Part shown: positions 1 through 6,632 of the stretch, one piece after another
Position numbering within the stretch: position 1 is the first letter of the stretch
Layout of the letters: each line of letters begins with the position of its first letter
Assembly (NCBI GenBank): GCA_009996555.1
Contig: JAACZX010000138.1
Location: 1 to 6,632, forward strand
Length of the DNA stretch: 6,632 nucleotides
Reading direction: 5' to 3'
Source of the DNA: Chitinophagaceae bacterium
GTDB lineage: Bacteria > Bacteroidota > Bacteroidia > Chitinophagales > Chitinophagaceae
The notes under the pieces: model-generated
The model's input: only the letters and a program-made list of their open reading frames with translations
What the model was told of the DNA's origin: nothing
Databases searched by the model: none
Position numbers and translations under genes: made by a program

Positions 1-24
1 TTCAGGGTTATAAAAACTAAAATC

Positions 25-552
25 ATGACAAAAGATCAAAAAAATGAAGTGATTGAAGTGCTGAAAGGCAAGTTCAGTCAATACAATAACTTCTACATTA
101 CCGATACTGAATCGTTAACTGTAGAACAAGTGGGTAAATTGCGCCGTGCATGTTTCGACAAGAATGTTGAAATGAAAGTGGCGAAGAACACACTCATTAA
201 AAAAGCACTGGAATCTATTGATGCTGAGCGATACAATGGCGTGTTTGATGCATTGAATAATGTAACTGCACTCTTGTTCTCAGAAAATCCAAAAGAACCG
301 GCTTTGATCATCAGCTCTTTCCGTAAGGCAAGTAATGGTGAGAAACCAGTATTGAAAGCTGCTTTTATTAACGGCGATATTTACAGCGGCGATAATCAAT
401 TGAAAGCGCTTACGCAAATCAAAACGAAGAACGAGCTTATCGGCGAAGTTATCGGTTTGCTGCAGTCTCCTGCAAAACGTGTTATTGCTGCATTGCTGCA
501 TAACGCTGAAACAAAAGGAGAAGCAACTGCTGAAGCTGCACCTGCTGAATAA
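25..552 (+). CDS. rplJ: 50S ribosomal protein L10
   Basis: Encodes a complete 175-residue L10, close to the usual family length of about 165-180. L10 anchors the ribosomal stalk: its N-terminal domain binds 23S rRNA together with L11, and its C-terminal helix carries L7/L12 dimers. The sequence shows the typical N-terminal domain, with the family signature around residues 39-60 (LRRAC, then a KVAKNTL motif followed by the helix KKALE). The C-terminal helix (about residues 136-160, ELIGEVIGLLQSPAKRV) leads into an Ala/Glu-rich acidic tail ending in PAE. The ATG at 25 is preceded by an A-rich stretch with no Shine-Dalgarno, as is normal in Bacteroidota. rplL follows after 112 nt. Only 24 nt lie upstream, so the promoter, any autoregulatory L10-binding leader and the expected rplK-rplA neighbours cannot be seen. 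Confidence 0.97.
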   Translation: MTKDQKNEVIEVLKGKFSQYNNFYITDTESLTVEQVGKLRRACFDKNVEMKVAKNTLIKKALESIDAERYNGVFDALNNVTALLFSENPKEPALIISSFRKASNGEKPVLKAAFINGDIYSGDNQLKALTQIKTKNELIGEVIGLLQSPAKRVIAALLHNAETKGEATAEAAPAE

Positions 553-664
553 GTAAACAATCAGCTGATTAAAATAACAACCAACGCCTCTGAGGTTCAA
601 ACGGGGCACTATTTATAACCATCCGCCGGAGCAATAGCTGTGAAGGCGGTTAAAAAGTAAAAAA
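553..664 (+). promoter_or_regulatory. rplJ-rplL spacer with possible RNA structure
   Basis: This 112-nt non-coding spacer separates the two stalk-protein genes. A perfect 12-nt palindrome, AATCAGCTGATT, lies at 559-570, six bases after the rplJ stop codon. CCGCC (623-627) can pair with GGCGG (645-649), enclosing a small inner AGC-AATA-GCT hairpin (630-639). The right arm ends 15 nt before the rplL ATG, where a ribosome would land. GCCTC (586-590) can also pair with GGGGC (603-607) through one G-U pair. There is no T tract after any of these, so a terminator is unlikely, and no TAnnTTTG promoter is visible. A role in setting the higher output of L7/L12 relative to L10 is inference only. Confidence 0.4.
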
Positions 665-1039
665 ATGGCAGACATTAAAGCATTAGCTGAATCATTAGTA
701 GGCTTAACAGTAAAAGAAGTTCAGGAATTAGCAGACGTATTGAAAGCAGATTACGGTATTGAACCAGCTGCTGCAGCTGTAGTTGTTGCTGCAGGCGACG
801 GTGGTGGTGGTGCTGCTGTTGAAGAAAAAACTTCATTCAACGTAATCCTGAAAAGCGGTGGTGCTTCTAAACTGAACGTAGTTAAGATCGTGAAAGACTT
901 AACTGGTCTCGGTTTGAAAGAAGCAAAAGACCTCGTTGACGGTGCACCAAAACCAGTTAAAGAAGGTGTTTCTAAAGCAGAAGCTGAAGAAATTGCTAAC
1001 AAACTGAAAGAAGCAGGCGCTGATGTTGAGATTGCTTAA
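665..1039 (+). CDS. rplL: 50S ribosomal protein L7/L12
   Basis: Encodes a complete 124-residue L7/L12, the usual length. It is the multicopy stalk protein that binds L10 as dimers and recruits and stimulates the translation GTPases (EF-Tu, EF-G, IF2, RF3). Residues 1-32 form the helical dimerisation and L10-binding domain ([20 protein letters not shown]). Residues about 36-58 are the flexible Ala/Val/Gly hinge, including a GDGGGG run. Residues about 59-124 are the globular C-terminal domain, with the conserved [20 protein letters not shown] segment that contacts GTPases and an acidic end at DVEIA. The ATG at 665 follows an A-rich stretch (AAAAAGTAAAAAA) without a Shine-Dalgarno. A strong terminator begins 22 nt after the stop codon, so rplL is probably the last gene of its transcription unit here. 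Confidence 0.98.
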   Translation: MADIKALAESLVGLTVKEVQELADVLKADYGIEPAAAAVVVAAGDGGGGAAVEEKTSFNVILKSGGASKLNVVKIVKDLTGLGLKEAKDLVDGAPKPVKEGVSKAEAEEIANKLKEAGADVEIA

Positions 1040-1060
1040 TGCATTTCTTCATACAAGATT

Positions 1061-1089
1061 AACCCCGACTGAAAATGTCGGGGTTTTTT
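1061..1089 (+). terminator. Rho-independent terminator after rplL
   Basis: A perfect 9-bp inverted repeat, AACCCCGAC (1061-1069) with GTCGGGGTT (1077-1085), encloses the 7-nt loop TGAAAAT. It runs directly into a six-T tract (1084-1089). The GC core is CCCCGAC/GTCGGGG. It lies 22 nt after the rplL stop codon and is the strongest terminator in the window. It should end or strongly attenuate transcripts from the rplJL unit before the next gene. Confidence 0.92.
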
Positions 1090-1114
1090 ATGCGCAACGT
1101 TTTATAAGCGGCTC

Positions 1115-1143
1115 CTGTCATCAGAAGAGTAGAATTAATTTTG
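1115..1143 (+). promoter_or_regulatory. Candidate promoter of the secreted-protein gene
   Basis: TAATTTTG at 1136-1143 matches the Bacteroidota -7 consensus TAnnTTTG exactly. The -33 element is weak: CTG at 1115-1117, 18 nt upstream, is the best match to TTG/TTTG. It lies between the rplL terminator and the ATG at 1161, which is where a separate promoter would be expected. A start about 5-7 nt downstream would leave an untranslated leader of only about 10-13 nt. The placement and exact -7 match support the call; the poor -33 element lowers confidence. Confidence 0.6.
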
Positions 1144-1160
1144 CAGTACTAAGCAGACAA

Positions 1161-3167
1161 ATGAAGTATCAAAAGCACTTATCTCTGATCAAACATTTTT
1201 TTCTCATTGCATCCTTATGCACACTGTTGAATGAACAGGTACAGGCGCAATGCAGCACACTTGGCCAAACACCTGCAACTGCATTTCCTGTATGTGGCAC
1301 AAGTGTGTTTTCACAAAGCAATGTTCCAAGCTGCCAGAACAGGGAAGTGATCGTTCCCAATTGCGATGTAAATCAAAACAGGTATTACGATGTAAATCCT
1401 TTCTGGTATAAGTTTACCTGTTTCACTTCCGGAACACTCGGTTTTTTGATTGACCCCATCAGCGGAAGTGATGATTACGACTGGCAGGTGTGGGATGTAA
1501 CAGGCATTGATCCAAATACAGTATACAACAATACCTCCCGTGTAATAGCTGCAAACTGGTCGGGGCTTTCCGGTCAAACAGGAACCAATGGATCTGCCAG
1601 CTCACTTATTCAATGCGGTTCTTTTAACAATACGCATCCGCCAAAGTATAGCCGGATGCCAAGCCTGGTTGCCGGAAGAACATATCTTTTGATGGTCAGC
1701 AATTTTTCAAATTCACAGCAGGGGTATAAACTTTCATTTGGTGGCGGCACTGCCGTAATCACAGATCCCAAAAATCCGTTGATGCAGGAGCTGAATAAAA
1801 AAATGAAATGCTCCACTATTGCTGCAAATGGCAGCGATATTGCCGCATTTCCAGGAAACATCACAGCTGTAAATGTTCGGCCTATTGGTTGCAACAGCAG
1901 TTTTGAAACCGACTCTGTTGTTATTACATTGTCGCAATCATTACCTGCAGGAAATTATTCGCTGCAGTTGAAAAATGGGTCTGATGGTAATACTATTCTG
2001 GACTTGTGCGATCGTGCAATCCCAACAACAGACGCTGTGCCCTTTACTGTGCTTGCATTGCAACCAACCCCGTTTGACAGCATTGTACCTGTTACATGTT
2101 CACCAAACAGTGTACGTTTTATATTTAAAAAACTGATACGCTGTAATTCTGTTGAACCCGGTGGTTCAGATTTCAGCATCAACGGAACCTACCCTGTAAC
2201 CATAACAGGTGCCCGGGGAAATTGTAATGCAGATGGTCTTACTTCTGAAATCATTCTCAGTTTTTCGCAACCACTTCAGCAGACCGGAACATTTACTGTA
2301 AATATTAAACAAGGAACTGATGGCAATACAGTAGTTGATGAATGCAACATTGAAACGTTACCTGCTCAACTTTCTTTCTCAGTAATGGACACAGTGAATG
2401 CTGATTTTTCGTTTACTGTAAATTATGGATGTACAGCTGATACTGTTACTTATGCTCATGCAGGAGGAAACAGTGTTAACAGTTGGTTATGGAATTTTGG
2501 AACAAACGGAACAGGAAGTAATCAGCTGGAAGAAGTAATTTATAACAGCTTTGGTACAAAGAAGGCAACATTGATTGCATCAAACGGATTTTGCAGCGAT
2601 ACCGTTTCGAAGGATGTGCATCTCAATAATTATCTGAAGGCTGATTTTAACGTAAATCCGTTCCTCTGTCCTGATAGTTTATTGTTTGTACAACCGGTAC
2701 CTGTAACAGAACGGCCTCTGCAATTCTTATGGGAGTTTGGTGACGGCAATTCAAGCACAGATTCATTACCTGCGCCACATCTTTATTCTTCTTCTGTAAC
2801 CGAACGAAAATATACGATCAGGTACACGGTTACAAACGATTTGGGCTGTAGCGATACAATGGAGAAAATGGTAACACAGCTCAGCACTTGCCGTATTGAT
2901 ATTCCAACTGCATTTACACCTAATGGCGATGGGTTGAATGATTTCTTTGGCCCGCTGAATGCACTTACGGCAGCCGATTATGTTTTCCGGGTATACAATC
3001 GCTGGGGTGGGTTGGTTTATGAGTCAAAAGACTGGACCAAGCCCTGGGATGGAACCATAAAAGGTGCAGCACAACCCGCAGCCAATTATGTGTGGACGTT
3101 AACCTATCGTGATTTGGTAACAGGCAGAGAAGTGAGCAGAAAGGGGAGTTTTGTACTCATCAGGTAG
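1161..3167 (+). CDS. Secreted PKD-domain protein with type IX (CHU_C) sorting domain
   Basis: Encodes a 668-residue exported protein of unknown specific function. Residues 1-29 look like a signal peptide: a basic start (MKYQKH), a hydrophobic core (FFLIASLCTLL) and a VQA cleavage site before Gln30. Residues about 31-200 form a beta-rich N-terminal domain with the NPFWYKFTCFTSGTLGF and DDYDWQVWDVTG motifs common in Bacteroidota gliding-associated proteins. Two homologous Ig-like modules follow (about 212-298 and 323-410), each with a GSD near its start and a G(S/T)DGNT motif near its end. Two PKD-like domains (about 413-487, and 493-573 with LWEFGDGN) precede a CHU_C C-terminal domain (about 578-668: IPTAFTPNGDGLNDFF, VYNRWGGLVYES, PWDGT). 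CHU_C domains direct export by the type IX system and attachment to or release from the cell surface. The mature protein has 18 cysteines, an even number that would fit disulphides. An open frame extends upstream to 1023, but ATG 1161 is chosen because it gives the signal peptide and sits after the terminator and promoter. An adhesin or surface structural role is inference; no catalytic motif is visible. Confidence 0.9.
   Translation: MKYQKHLSLIKHFFLIASLCTLLNEQVQAQCSTLGQTPATAFPVCGTSVFSQSNVPSCQNREVIVPNCDVNQNRYYDVNPFWYKFTCFTSGTLGFLIDPISGSDDYDWQVWDVTGIDPNTVYNNTSRVIAANWSGLSGQTGTNGSASSLIQCGSFNNTHPPKYSRMPSLVAGRTYLLMVSNFSNSQQGYKLSFGGGTAVITDPKNPLMQELNKKMKCSTIAANGSDIAAFPGNITAVNVRPIGCNSSFETDSVVITLSQSLPAGNYSLQLKNGSDGNTILDLCDRAIPTTDAVPFTVLALQPTPFDSIVPVTCSPNSVRFIFKKLIRCNSVEPGGSDFSINGTYPVTITGARGNCNADGLTSEIILSFSQPLQQTGTFTVNIKQGTDGNTVVDECNIETLPAQLSFSVMDTVNADFSFTVNYGCTADTVTYAHAGGNSVNSWLWNFGTNGTGSNQLEEVIYNSFGTKKATLIASNGFCSDTVSKDVHLNNYLKADFNVNPFLCPDSLLFVQPVPVTERPLQFLWEFGDGNSSTDSLPAPHLYSSSVTERKYTIRYTVTNDLGCSDTMEKMVTQLSTCRIDIPTAFTPNGDGLNDFFGPLNALTAADYVFRVYNRWGGLVYESKDWTKPWDGTIKGAAQPAANYVWTLTYRDLVTGREVSRKGSFVLIR
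1794..2390 (+). repeat. Internal tandem repeat encoding two Ig-like modules
   Basis: Residues 212-298 and 323-410 of the secreted protein align to each other across their whole length. Shared features are KK followed by a Cys a few residues later, GSD(I/F), a central Cys, a strand with the pattern I-x-L-S/F-S, G-x-(Y/F)-(S/T), G(S/T)DGNT, D-x-C, and a closing hydrophobic strand (FTVLA / FSVMD). The similarity is clear in the protein but only patchy in the DNA, which indicates an old duplication. The fold resembles SbsA-type Ig-like modules by eye; that family assignment is inference. Confidence 0.65.
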
Positions 3168-3181
3168 AATAAGCGTATATA

Positions 3182-3269
3182 AAGCCACTTTACAGCGTAG
3201 TAAAAGCGCTCAACCTGCCTTGCAGAATGGCGGGTGAAAGTCTGAAAAGAGTGGCTTAAAGCTTTTTTT
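3182..3269 (+). terminator. Branched inverted-repeat structure with T tract; possible terminator or small RNA
   Basis: AAGCCACT (3182-3189) pairs perfectly with AGTGGCTT (3250-3257), and the stem can extend two more pairs (T3190-G3249, T3191-A3248). Inside it are two further hairpins: AGCG/CGCT (3194-3197 with 3207-3210) and ACCTGCC/GGCGGGT (3213-3219 with 3229-3235, one G-U pair, 9-nt loop). Seven Ts (3263-3269) follow the outer stem after a 5-nt gap. It starts 14 nt after the stop codon of the secreted-protein gene, so it may be that gene's terminator. The branched shape and the gap before the Ts are unlike a classical intrinsic terminator. It does not have the arm lengths or T-loop sequence of a tRNA. 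Confidence 0.45.
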
Positions 3270-3377
3270 AATTTGAAATAGAAAGAGAATAAGATGGTTA
3301 ATAATCCTTTCAATTTTTAAACTTTCTGCCAACTTTTCCCAAATCTGACAAAACGGGGACAAATGCCGCCAATCAAA
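3270..3377. other. AT-rich non-coding stretch
   Basis: This is the part of the 375-nt gap between the secreted-protein gene and rpoB that lies between the branched inverted repeat and the rpoB promoter. I see no credible reading frame on either strand, no tRNA and no strong inverted repeat. The only minor pattern is GACAAA occurring twice close together (3347-3352 and 3358-3363). Confidence 0.6.
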
Positions 3378-3409
3378 TTTTGTTCCAACACACTTAATCC
3401 TTAACTTTG
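3378..3409 (+). promoter_or_regulatory. rpoB promoter (Bacteroidota type)
   Basis: TTTTG at 3378-3382 and TAACTTTG at 3402-3409 are separated by 19 nt. This matches the Bacteroidota housekeeping promoter consensus (TTTG-type -33 element, TAnnTTTG -7 element) in both sequence and spacing. Transcription would start at about 3414-3416, giving rpoB an untranslated leader of roughly 125-130 nt. It is the best promoter in the window and implies that rpoB can be transcribed independently of the rplJL unit upstream. Confidence 0.82.
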
Positions 3410-3413
3410 CCTC

Positions 3414-3425
3414 CCTAAATTTAGG
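3414..3425. repeat. 12-bp perfect palindrome at the predicted rpoB transcription start
   Basis: CCTAAATTTAGG is a perfect palindrome that begins 5 nt after the -7 element, so it overlaps the predicted +1 and the first transcribed bases. A symmetric site in this position could bind a dimeric regulator. It has no room for a loop, so a stable RNA hairpin is less likely. No regulator can be named from the sequence. Confidence 0.45.
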
Positions 3426-3542
3426 CTGAATAGCAAGTTGGCGCCCATTTACAGTCATAAATAACTGAAAATCAATTTACTTGTCTTTGCAAAAAGACGG
3501 TGAGCTATTCGTGTGCACAAACTTAAAAACCGGTAAGAACAT
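3426..3542 (+). promoter_or_regulatory. Structured 5' leader of rpoB
   Basis: This is the untranslated leader between the predicted start of transcription and the rpoB ATG. GTCTTT (3483-3488) and AAAGAC (3493-3498) form a perfect 6-bp hairpin closed by GCAA, a GNRA-type tetraloop. Two G-U pairs can extend it to 3481-3500. A longer-range stem, GAATAGC (3428-3434) with GCTATTC (3504-3510), could enclose that hairpin. The last 32 nt before the ATG are A-rich and unpaired in this model, with no Shine-Dalgarno. There is no T tract, so a simple attenuator is not evident. A regulatory role, for example in polymerase autoregulation, is inference. Confidence 0.45.
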
Positions 3543-6500
3543 ATGTCTTCATCAAGAGTTGCAGCAAACAAGAGAATCAATTTCGGAAAAGTTAAGCACC
3601 TTGCAGAGATCCCCGATCTGCTCGGCATTCAGATTCAATCTTTCAAGGAGTATTTTCAATTAGAAACTACGCCCGACAAACGTAACATTGAAGGGTTGTT
3701 CCGTGTATTCAAGGAAAACTTTCCGATCACTGATACTCGTAACATTTTCGTTCTCGAATTCTTAGATTACTTCATCGATCCCCCCCGTTATTCCATTGAG
3801 GAATGTATGGAGCGTGGATTAACATATGCCGTTCCTCTCAAGGCCAAACTCCGTTTGAGCTGTAATGATGAGGAGCACGTGGATTTCCAGACCATCGTTC
3901 AGGATGTGTTTCTTGGAAATATCCCCTACATGACTCCCCGTGGTACATTCGTGATCAACGGTGCTGAGCGTGTAGTAGTATCACAGTTACACCGTTCACC
4001 TGGTGTATTCTTCGGTCAGTCTATTCACCCCAACGGAACCAAGATCTACTCGGCTCGTGTAATTCCGTTTAAAGGTGCATGGATGGAATTTGCAACAGAC
4101 ATCAACAATGTGATGTATGCTTACATCGACCGTAAGAAAAAATTCCCTGTAACAACACTCTTACGTTCTATCGGCTTCGAAACAGATAAGGATATCCTTG
4201 AGCTGTTTGGCATGGCCGATGAAGTAAAAACAGATAAAAAATCATTGGAGAAATACGAAGGCAAGCGTTTAGCTGCACGTGTACTCCGTAGCTGGGTAGA
4301 AGACTTCGTTGATGAAGATACTGGTGAAGTAGTGAGCATTGAACGTAACGAGGTGGTATTAGAGCGTGATTCGATCCTTGATGCTGAAGCAATTGAAATG
4401 ATCAGCGAAATGGATGTGAAGAGCGTATTCATTCAGAAAGAAGAAGTGAGTGGTGATTTTGCGATCATCTACAACACATTGAATAAAGATACTTCGAACA
4501 GTGAATTGGAAGCTGTACAGCATATCTATCGCCAGTTGCGTGGTGCTGATGCTCCTGATAATGAAACTGCACGTGGTATCATCGATAAATTGTTCTTCAG
4601 CGATAAGCGTTATGATCTCGGTGAAGTTGGTCGTTACAAGATCAACCGCAAACTGGGCTTAAACTTCCCGATCGAGAAGAAAGTTTTAACGAAAGATGAT
4701 ATTATCTCGATCATTAAGTACCTGGTGAAGTTAACCAACGCCAAAGCTGAGATTGATGATATCGATCACCTCAGCAACCGTCGTGTGCGTACAGTAGGCG
4801 AGCAGTTATATGCTCAGTTTGGTGTAGGTCTTGCACGTATGGCCCGTACTATTCGTGAAAGAATGAACGTACGTGACAACGAGGTATTTACTCCGGTTGA
4901 TCTGATCAATGCAAGAACACTTTCTTCTGTGATCAATTCATTCTTCGGTACATCTCAGTTATCACAGTTCCTCGATCAAACAAACCCACTTTCAGAGATC
5001 ACACACAAACGTCGTATCTCAGCACTCGGGCCCGGTGGTTTGAGTCGTGAAAGAGCAGGTTTCGAGGTGCGTGACGTACACTACTCACACTATGGTCGTC
5101 TTTGTACCATTGAAACACCGGAAGGACCAAACATCGGTTTGATCTCTACACTTTGCGTACACGCTACTGTAAACGATATGGGCTTTATTGAAACGCCTTA
5201 TCGTAAAGTAGAAAACGGTAAAGCAGATGTGAAGAATCTTACTTACCTGAGTGCAGAAGAAGAAGATACAGCGAAGATTGCACAGGTAAACATCGATATC
5301 GACGATAAAGGAAACATCATTGAAGATAAAGTTCGTTCACGTGAAAGTGGCGACTTCCCGATCCTCGAAAGAGCAGAGGTGGAATACATGGACGTTGCGC
5401 CGAACCAGATCGTTGGTTTGAGTGCATCATTGATTCCGTTCCTTGAGCATGATGATGCCAACCGTGCATTGATGGGATCGAACATGCAACGTCAGGCCGT
5501 TCCGCTTGTACGTCCGCAGGCTCCTATCGTAGGTACTGGTCTGGAAGCAATGGCAGCACGTGACAGCCGCATTCAATTGAATGCAGAAGGTAAGGGTGTG
5601 GTTGAATATGTTGATGCAATTGAAATTCATGTTCGCTACGAAAGAAGTGAAGAACAACGTTTGGTAAGCTTTGAAGAAGATCTGAAAGTGTACAAGCTCA
5701 CCAAGTTCATCAAAACAAACCAAAGCACTTGTATTAACCTGAAGCCTTGTGTTAAGAAAGGCCAGGCAGTAAAAGAAGGCGACTTCCTTACTGAAGGTTA
5801 TGCAGTGAAAGATGGTGAACTGGCATTGGGCCGTAACCTGAAAGTGGCATTCATGCCTTGGAAAGGTTACAACTTTGAAGATGCCATCGTTATCAACGAG
5901 AAAGTAGTAAAAGAAGATCTCTTTACTTCAGTACACGTTGAAGAATACGAACTGGAAGTGCGTGATACCAAACTGGGTGAAGAAGAATTAACACCAGATA
6001 TTCCAAACGTAAGTGAGGAAGCTACAAAAGACCTGGATCAAAACGGTATCATCCGTATTGGTGCAGCAATTAAAGAAGGTGATATCCTCATTGGTAAAAT
6101 CACTCCAAAAGGTGAAAGCGATCCTACTCCTGAAGAGAAGTTGTTACGTGCCATCTTTGGTGATAAAGCAGGTGATGCAAAAGATGCTTCATTGAAAGCT
6201 CCAAGTGGTACAGAAGGTGTGGTAATTGATAAGAAACTCTTCCAACGTGCGAAGAAAGATAAGAATGGTAAGATCCGTGAGAAAGCATTGCTGGAAAAAG
6301 TTGAGAAGATCCACGAAAAGAATACAACTGATCTGTTAGATGTATTGCTGAGCAAATTGTTATCGCTGCTGCAAACAAAAACTTCAGCAGGTGTTAACAA
6401 CAACTTCGGTGAATCATTGATTGGTAAAGGAGCGAAGTTTAACCAGAAAAACCTTGCAGGTATTGACTATGCAAACGTTAATCCTTTAGGTTGGACGGGT

Positions 6501-6632
6501 GATGCAGTGACTGACGAATGGATCAACCAGTTGTTACACAACTACAACATCAAGTATAACGAAGAACTCGGCCGTTACAAGCGTGAGAAATTCAACATCT
6601 CTATTGGTGATGAATTACCAGCCGGTGTATTG
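3543..6632 (+). CDS. rpoB: DNA-directed RNA polymerase subunit beta (3' end outside window)
   Basis: Encodes the first 1030 residues of RNA polymerase beta, the subunit that with beta' forms the catalytic centre. The frame is open to the last base. The start is firm: ATG 3543 ([17 protein letters not shown]) follows an in-frame TAA at 3534-3536 by only two codons. The rifampicin-pocket segment is at residues 467-500 ([20 protein letters not shown], then ISALGPGG), followed by [19 protein letters not shown] (516-534), [19 protein letters not shown] (636-654) and NFEDAIVI with acidic Glu779/Asp780 near the active site. From about residue 854 (TPKGE, then [15 protein letters not shown]) the flap region begins. 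Bacteroidota RpoB is usually about 1270 residues, so about 240 are missing, including the two conserved active-site lysines and the clamp-proximal C-terminus. Arg codons are mostly CGT, a bias typical of highly expressed genes. rpoC would be expected next. Confidence 0.98.
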   Translation, partial: MSSSRVAANKRINFGKVKHLAEIPDLLGIQIQSFKEYFQLETTPDKRNIEGLFRVFKENFPITDTRNIFVLEFLDYFIDPPRYSIEECMERGLTYAVPLKAKLRLSCNDEEHVDFQTIVQDVFLGNIPYMTPRGTFVINGAERVVVSQLHRSPGVFFGQSIHPNGTKIYSARVIPFKGAWMEFATDINNVMYAYIDRKKKFPVTTLLRSIGFETDKDILELFGMADEVKTDKKSLEKYEGKRLAARVLRSWVEDFVDEDTGEVVSIERNEVVLERDSILDAEAIEMISEMDVKSVFIQKEEVSGDFAIIYNTLNKDTSNSELEAVQHIYRQLRGADAPDNETARGIIDKLFFSDKRYDLGEVGRYKINRKLGLNFPIEKKVLTKDDIISIIKYLVKLTNAKAEIDDIDHLSNRRVRTVGEQLYAQFGVGLARMARTIRERMNVRDNEVFTPVDLINARTLSSVINSFFGTSQLSQFLDQTNPLSEITHKRRISALGPGGLSRERAGFEVRDVHYSHYGRLCTIETPEGPNIGLISTLCVHATVNDMGFIETPYRKVENGKADVKNLTYLSAEEEDTAKIAQVNIDIDDKGNIIEDKVRSRESGDFPILERAEVEYMDVAPNQIVGLSASLIPFLEHDDANRALMGSNMQRQAVPLVRPQAPIVGTGLEAMAARDSRIQLNAEGKGVVEYVDAIEIHVRYERSEEQRLVSFEEDLKVYKLTKFIKTNQSTCINLKPCVKKGQAVKEGDFLTEGYAVKDGELALGRNLKVAFMPWKGYNFEDAIVINEKVVKEDLFTSVHVEEYELEVRDTKLGEEELTPDIPNVSEEATKDLDQNGIIRIGAAIKEGDILIGKITPKGESDPTPEEKLLRAIFGDKAGDAKDASLKAPSGTEGVVIDKKLFQRAKKDKNGKIREKALLEKVEKIHEKNTTDLLDVLLSKLLSLLQTKTSAGVNNNFGESLIGKGAKFNQKNLAGIDYANVNPLGWTGDAVTDEWINQLLHNYNIKYNEELGRYKREKFNISIGDELPAGVL
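4959..5027 (+). other. rpoB: Rifampicin-resistance-determining region of rpoB
   Basis: Codons 473-495 correspond to E. coli RpoB 511-533 (offset 38). All classic resistance positions carry the sensitive-type residue: Leu473 (511), Ser474 (512), Gln475 (513), Asp478 (516), His488 (526), Arg491 (529), Ser493 (531) and Leu495 (533). Pro526 (564) and Ile534 (572), just outside the segment, are also unchanged. Differences from E. coli are conservative or at non-contact positions (Met515 to Leu, Asn518 to Thr). The polymerase is therefore predicted to be rifampicin-sensitive at the target level. Confidence 0.85.

Noticed and set aside
280..609. 109-codon minus-strand frame across rplJ and the spacer
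   Set aside because: It is antisense to conserved L10 coding sequence and is Cys/Phe/Ser-rich with no domain; treated as a shadow.
1023..1160. Upstream extension of the secreted-protein frame to an ATG overlapping the rplL end
   Set aside because: It would place 46 extra residues, encoded partly by rplL and the terminator, ahead of a clear signal peptide. ATG 1161 fits the promoter and the signal peptide.
3182..3257. Possible tRNA or tRNA-like gene because of the multi-arm pairing and 76-nt span
   Set aside because: Arm lengths and loop sizes do not fit, the T-loop consensus (GTTCGA-like) is missing on both strands, and no 7-nt anticodon loop is present.
3104..3458. Two overlapping minus-strand frames across the end of the secreted-protein gene and the non-coding region
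   Set aside because: The predicted peptides are low-complexity, rich in Phe/Lys/Leu, and have no recognisable domain; they lie over AT-rich non-coding DNA and a real gene end.
3482..3489. Second promoter-like site TGTCTTTG within the rpoB leader
   Set aside because: It breaks the conserved TA of the -7 element and has no good -33 partner; it is better explained as the left arm of the leader hairpin.
3481..3663. 60-codon frame starting at TTG in the rpoB leader and overlapping the rpoB start
   Set aside because: It has a non-ATG start, no recognisable protein, and overlaps the firmly placed rpoB coding sequence in another frame; it also covers the leader hairpin.
6038..6403. 121-codon minus-strand frame inside rpoB
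   Set aside because: It is antisense to a highly conserved, uninterrupted RpoB flap region and is Ser/Phe-rich, as expected for a shadow of rpoB codon usage.
1..6632. CRISPR array, insertion sequence, toxin-antitoxin, or other defence system
   Set aside because: No regularly spaced direct repeats, transposase-like frame or terminal inverted repeats were seen; all coding space is accounted for by four genes.

Overview
This window is a ribosomal-protein / RNA-polymerase locus from a member of the Bacteroidota. Three things point to that phylum. The genes lack Shine-Dalgarno sequences and instead have A-rich start regions. Two upstream regions carry the Bacteroidota-type -7 element TAnnTTTG, one of them with a well-spaced TTTG-type -33 element. 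The protein encoded between rplL and rpoB has PKD domains and a C-terminal gliding-motility/type IX secretion (CHU_C, type B) sorting domain, which is confined to this phylum. The RpoB sequence and moderate GC content suggest a Chitinophagaceae-like organism, but that placement is inference.

Layout, all on the + strand: rplJ (25-552, ribosomal protein L10), a 112-nt spacer with possible RNA structure, rplL (665-1039, L7/L12), a strong intrinsic terminator (1061-1089), a promoter-like site (TAATTTTG at 1136-1143), a secreted 668-residue multidomain protein (1161-3167), a 375-nt non-coding region, and rpoB (3543 to the window end, 1030 codons, truncated by the window edge). The non-coding region holds a branched inverted-repeat structure followed by a T7 tract, then a convincing rpoB promoter (TTTTG-N19-TAACTTTG), a 12-bp palindrome at the predicted start of transcription, and a leader of about 125 nt with its own hairpin.

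L10 and L7/L12 form the ribosomal stalk that recruits translation GTPases. RpoB is the beta subunit of RNA polymerase. In most bacteria rplJ-rplL-rpoB-rpoC are contiguous and partly co-transcribed. Here a cell-surface/secreted protein gene sits between the ribosomal and polymerase halves, and each unit appears to have its own transcription signals. That is the main unusual feature. I see no sign of a mobile element, CRISPR array, tRNA or defence system, and no frameshift in any of the four genes.
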